A stretch of 13,112 nt of DNA from HGM12669 sp048527645. Lineage in GTDB: Bacteria; Bacillota; Clostridia; Oscillospirales; CAG-272. The position numbers were made by a program, and so were the translations under genes. How positions within the stretch are numbered: the stretch's first letter is position 1; each line of letters starts with the position of its first letter. The stretch covers positions 1 through 13,112 of the forward strand of contig DBGFNI010000035.1 in assembly GCA_048527645.1 (NCBI GenBank). Direction: 5' to 3'. Shown in pieces: positions 13,067-13,112 of this stretch. The notes beneath the pieces are model-generated. The model was given only the letters and a program-made list of their open reading frames with translations, searched no databases and was not told where the DNA came from.

Positions 13067-13112
13067 GGGTGAAAAACAGATCGGACAAAAACACGCGGAA
13101 CGGAAAAACGCC

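Noticed and set aside
1..13112. CRISPR array, tRNA, rRNA, transposase or phage genes
   Set aside because: No regularly spaced repeats, cloverleaf-type sequence, rRNA segment or mobile-element protein was found on either strand.

Overview
The window reads as chromosomal DNA of a GC-rich member of the class Clostridia, most likely an Oscillospiraceae/Ruminococcaceae-type gut Firmicute. The evidence is the Firmicutes-type MurC, a SpoVG regulator, a Ktr-type potassium system, a DUF2812-like membrane protein, a polar amino acid ABC transporter with a lipoprotein binding component, strong AGGAGG-type ribosome binding sites, and GC-rich third codon positions against AT-rich intergenic regions. No phage, plasmid, CRISPR, rRNA or tRNA gene was seen.

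Layout. (1) Positions 2-1222 (+): a DUF2812-like membrane protein whose 5' context lies outside the window. (2) Positions 1390-1707 (-) and 1920-3290 (+): spoVG and murC, transcribed divergently from a short AT-rich region in which their candidate promoters overlap. (3) Positions 3291-3572: a gene-free stretch holding a 112-bp imperfect inverted-arm element packed with smaller hairpins. (4) Positions 3573-5981 (+): an orphan intracellular glycoside-hydrolase-like protein with a discoidin-type C-terminal domain, ending at a strong bidirectional terminator. (5) Positions 8983 down to 6064 (-): an operon of amino acid binding lipoprotein, permease, ATPase and a CinA/PncC amidase. It has a near-consensus promoter and an internal hairpin between the binding protein and the permease. 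(6) Positions 11632 down to 9191 (-): trkH/ktrB, trkA/ktrA and a small MGMT-family protein, ending at an intrinsic terminator. (7) Positions 12989 down to 11841 (-): a FucO-type lactaldehyde reductase with its own promoter.

How the genes work together. The ABC genes encode a complete importer: lipoprotein receptor, membrane channel and ATPase. TrkH and TrkA form a complete potassium uptake unit of membrane pore and cytosolic nucleotide-binding gate. MurC catalyses the first amino acid addition to UDP-MurNAc in peptidoglycan synthesis. FucO would reduce lactaldehyde from fucose or rhamnose breakdown, but no deoxysugar pathway gene lies nearby.

No new multigene defence or mobile system was found. 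The parts most worth a second look are the inverted-arm element fused to the 5' end of the glycosidase-like gene, that enzyme itself, the structured trkH leader, and a binding protein that lacks the usual ligand-binding arginine.
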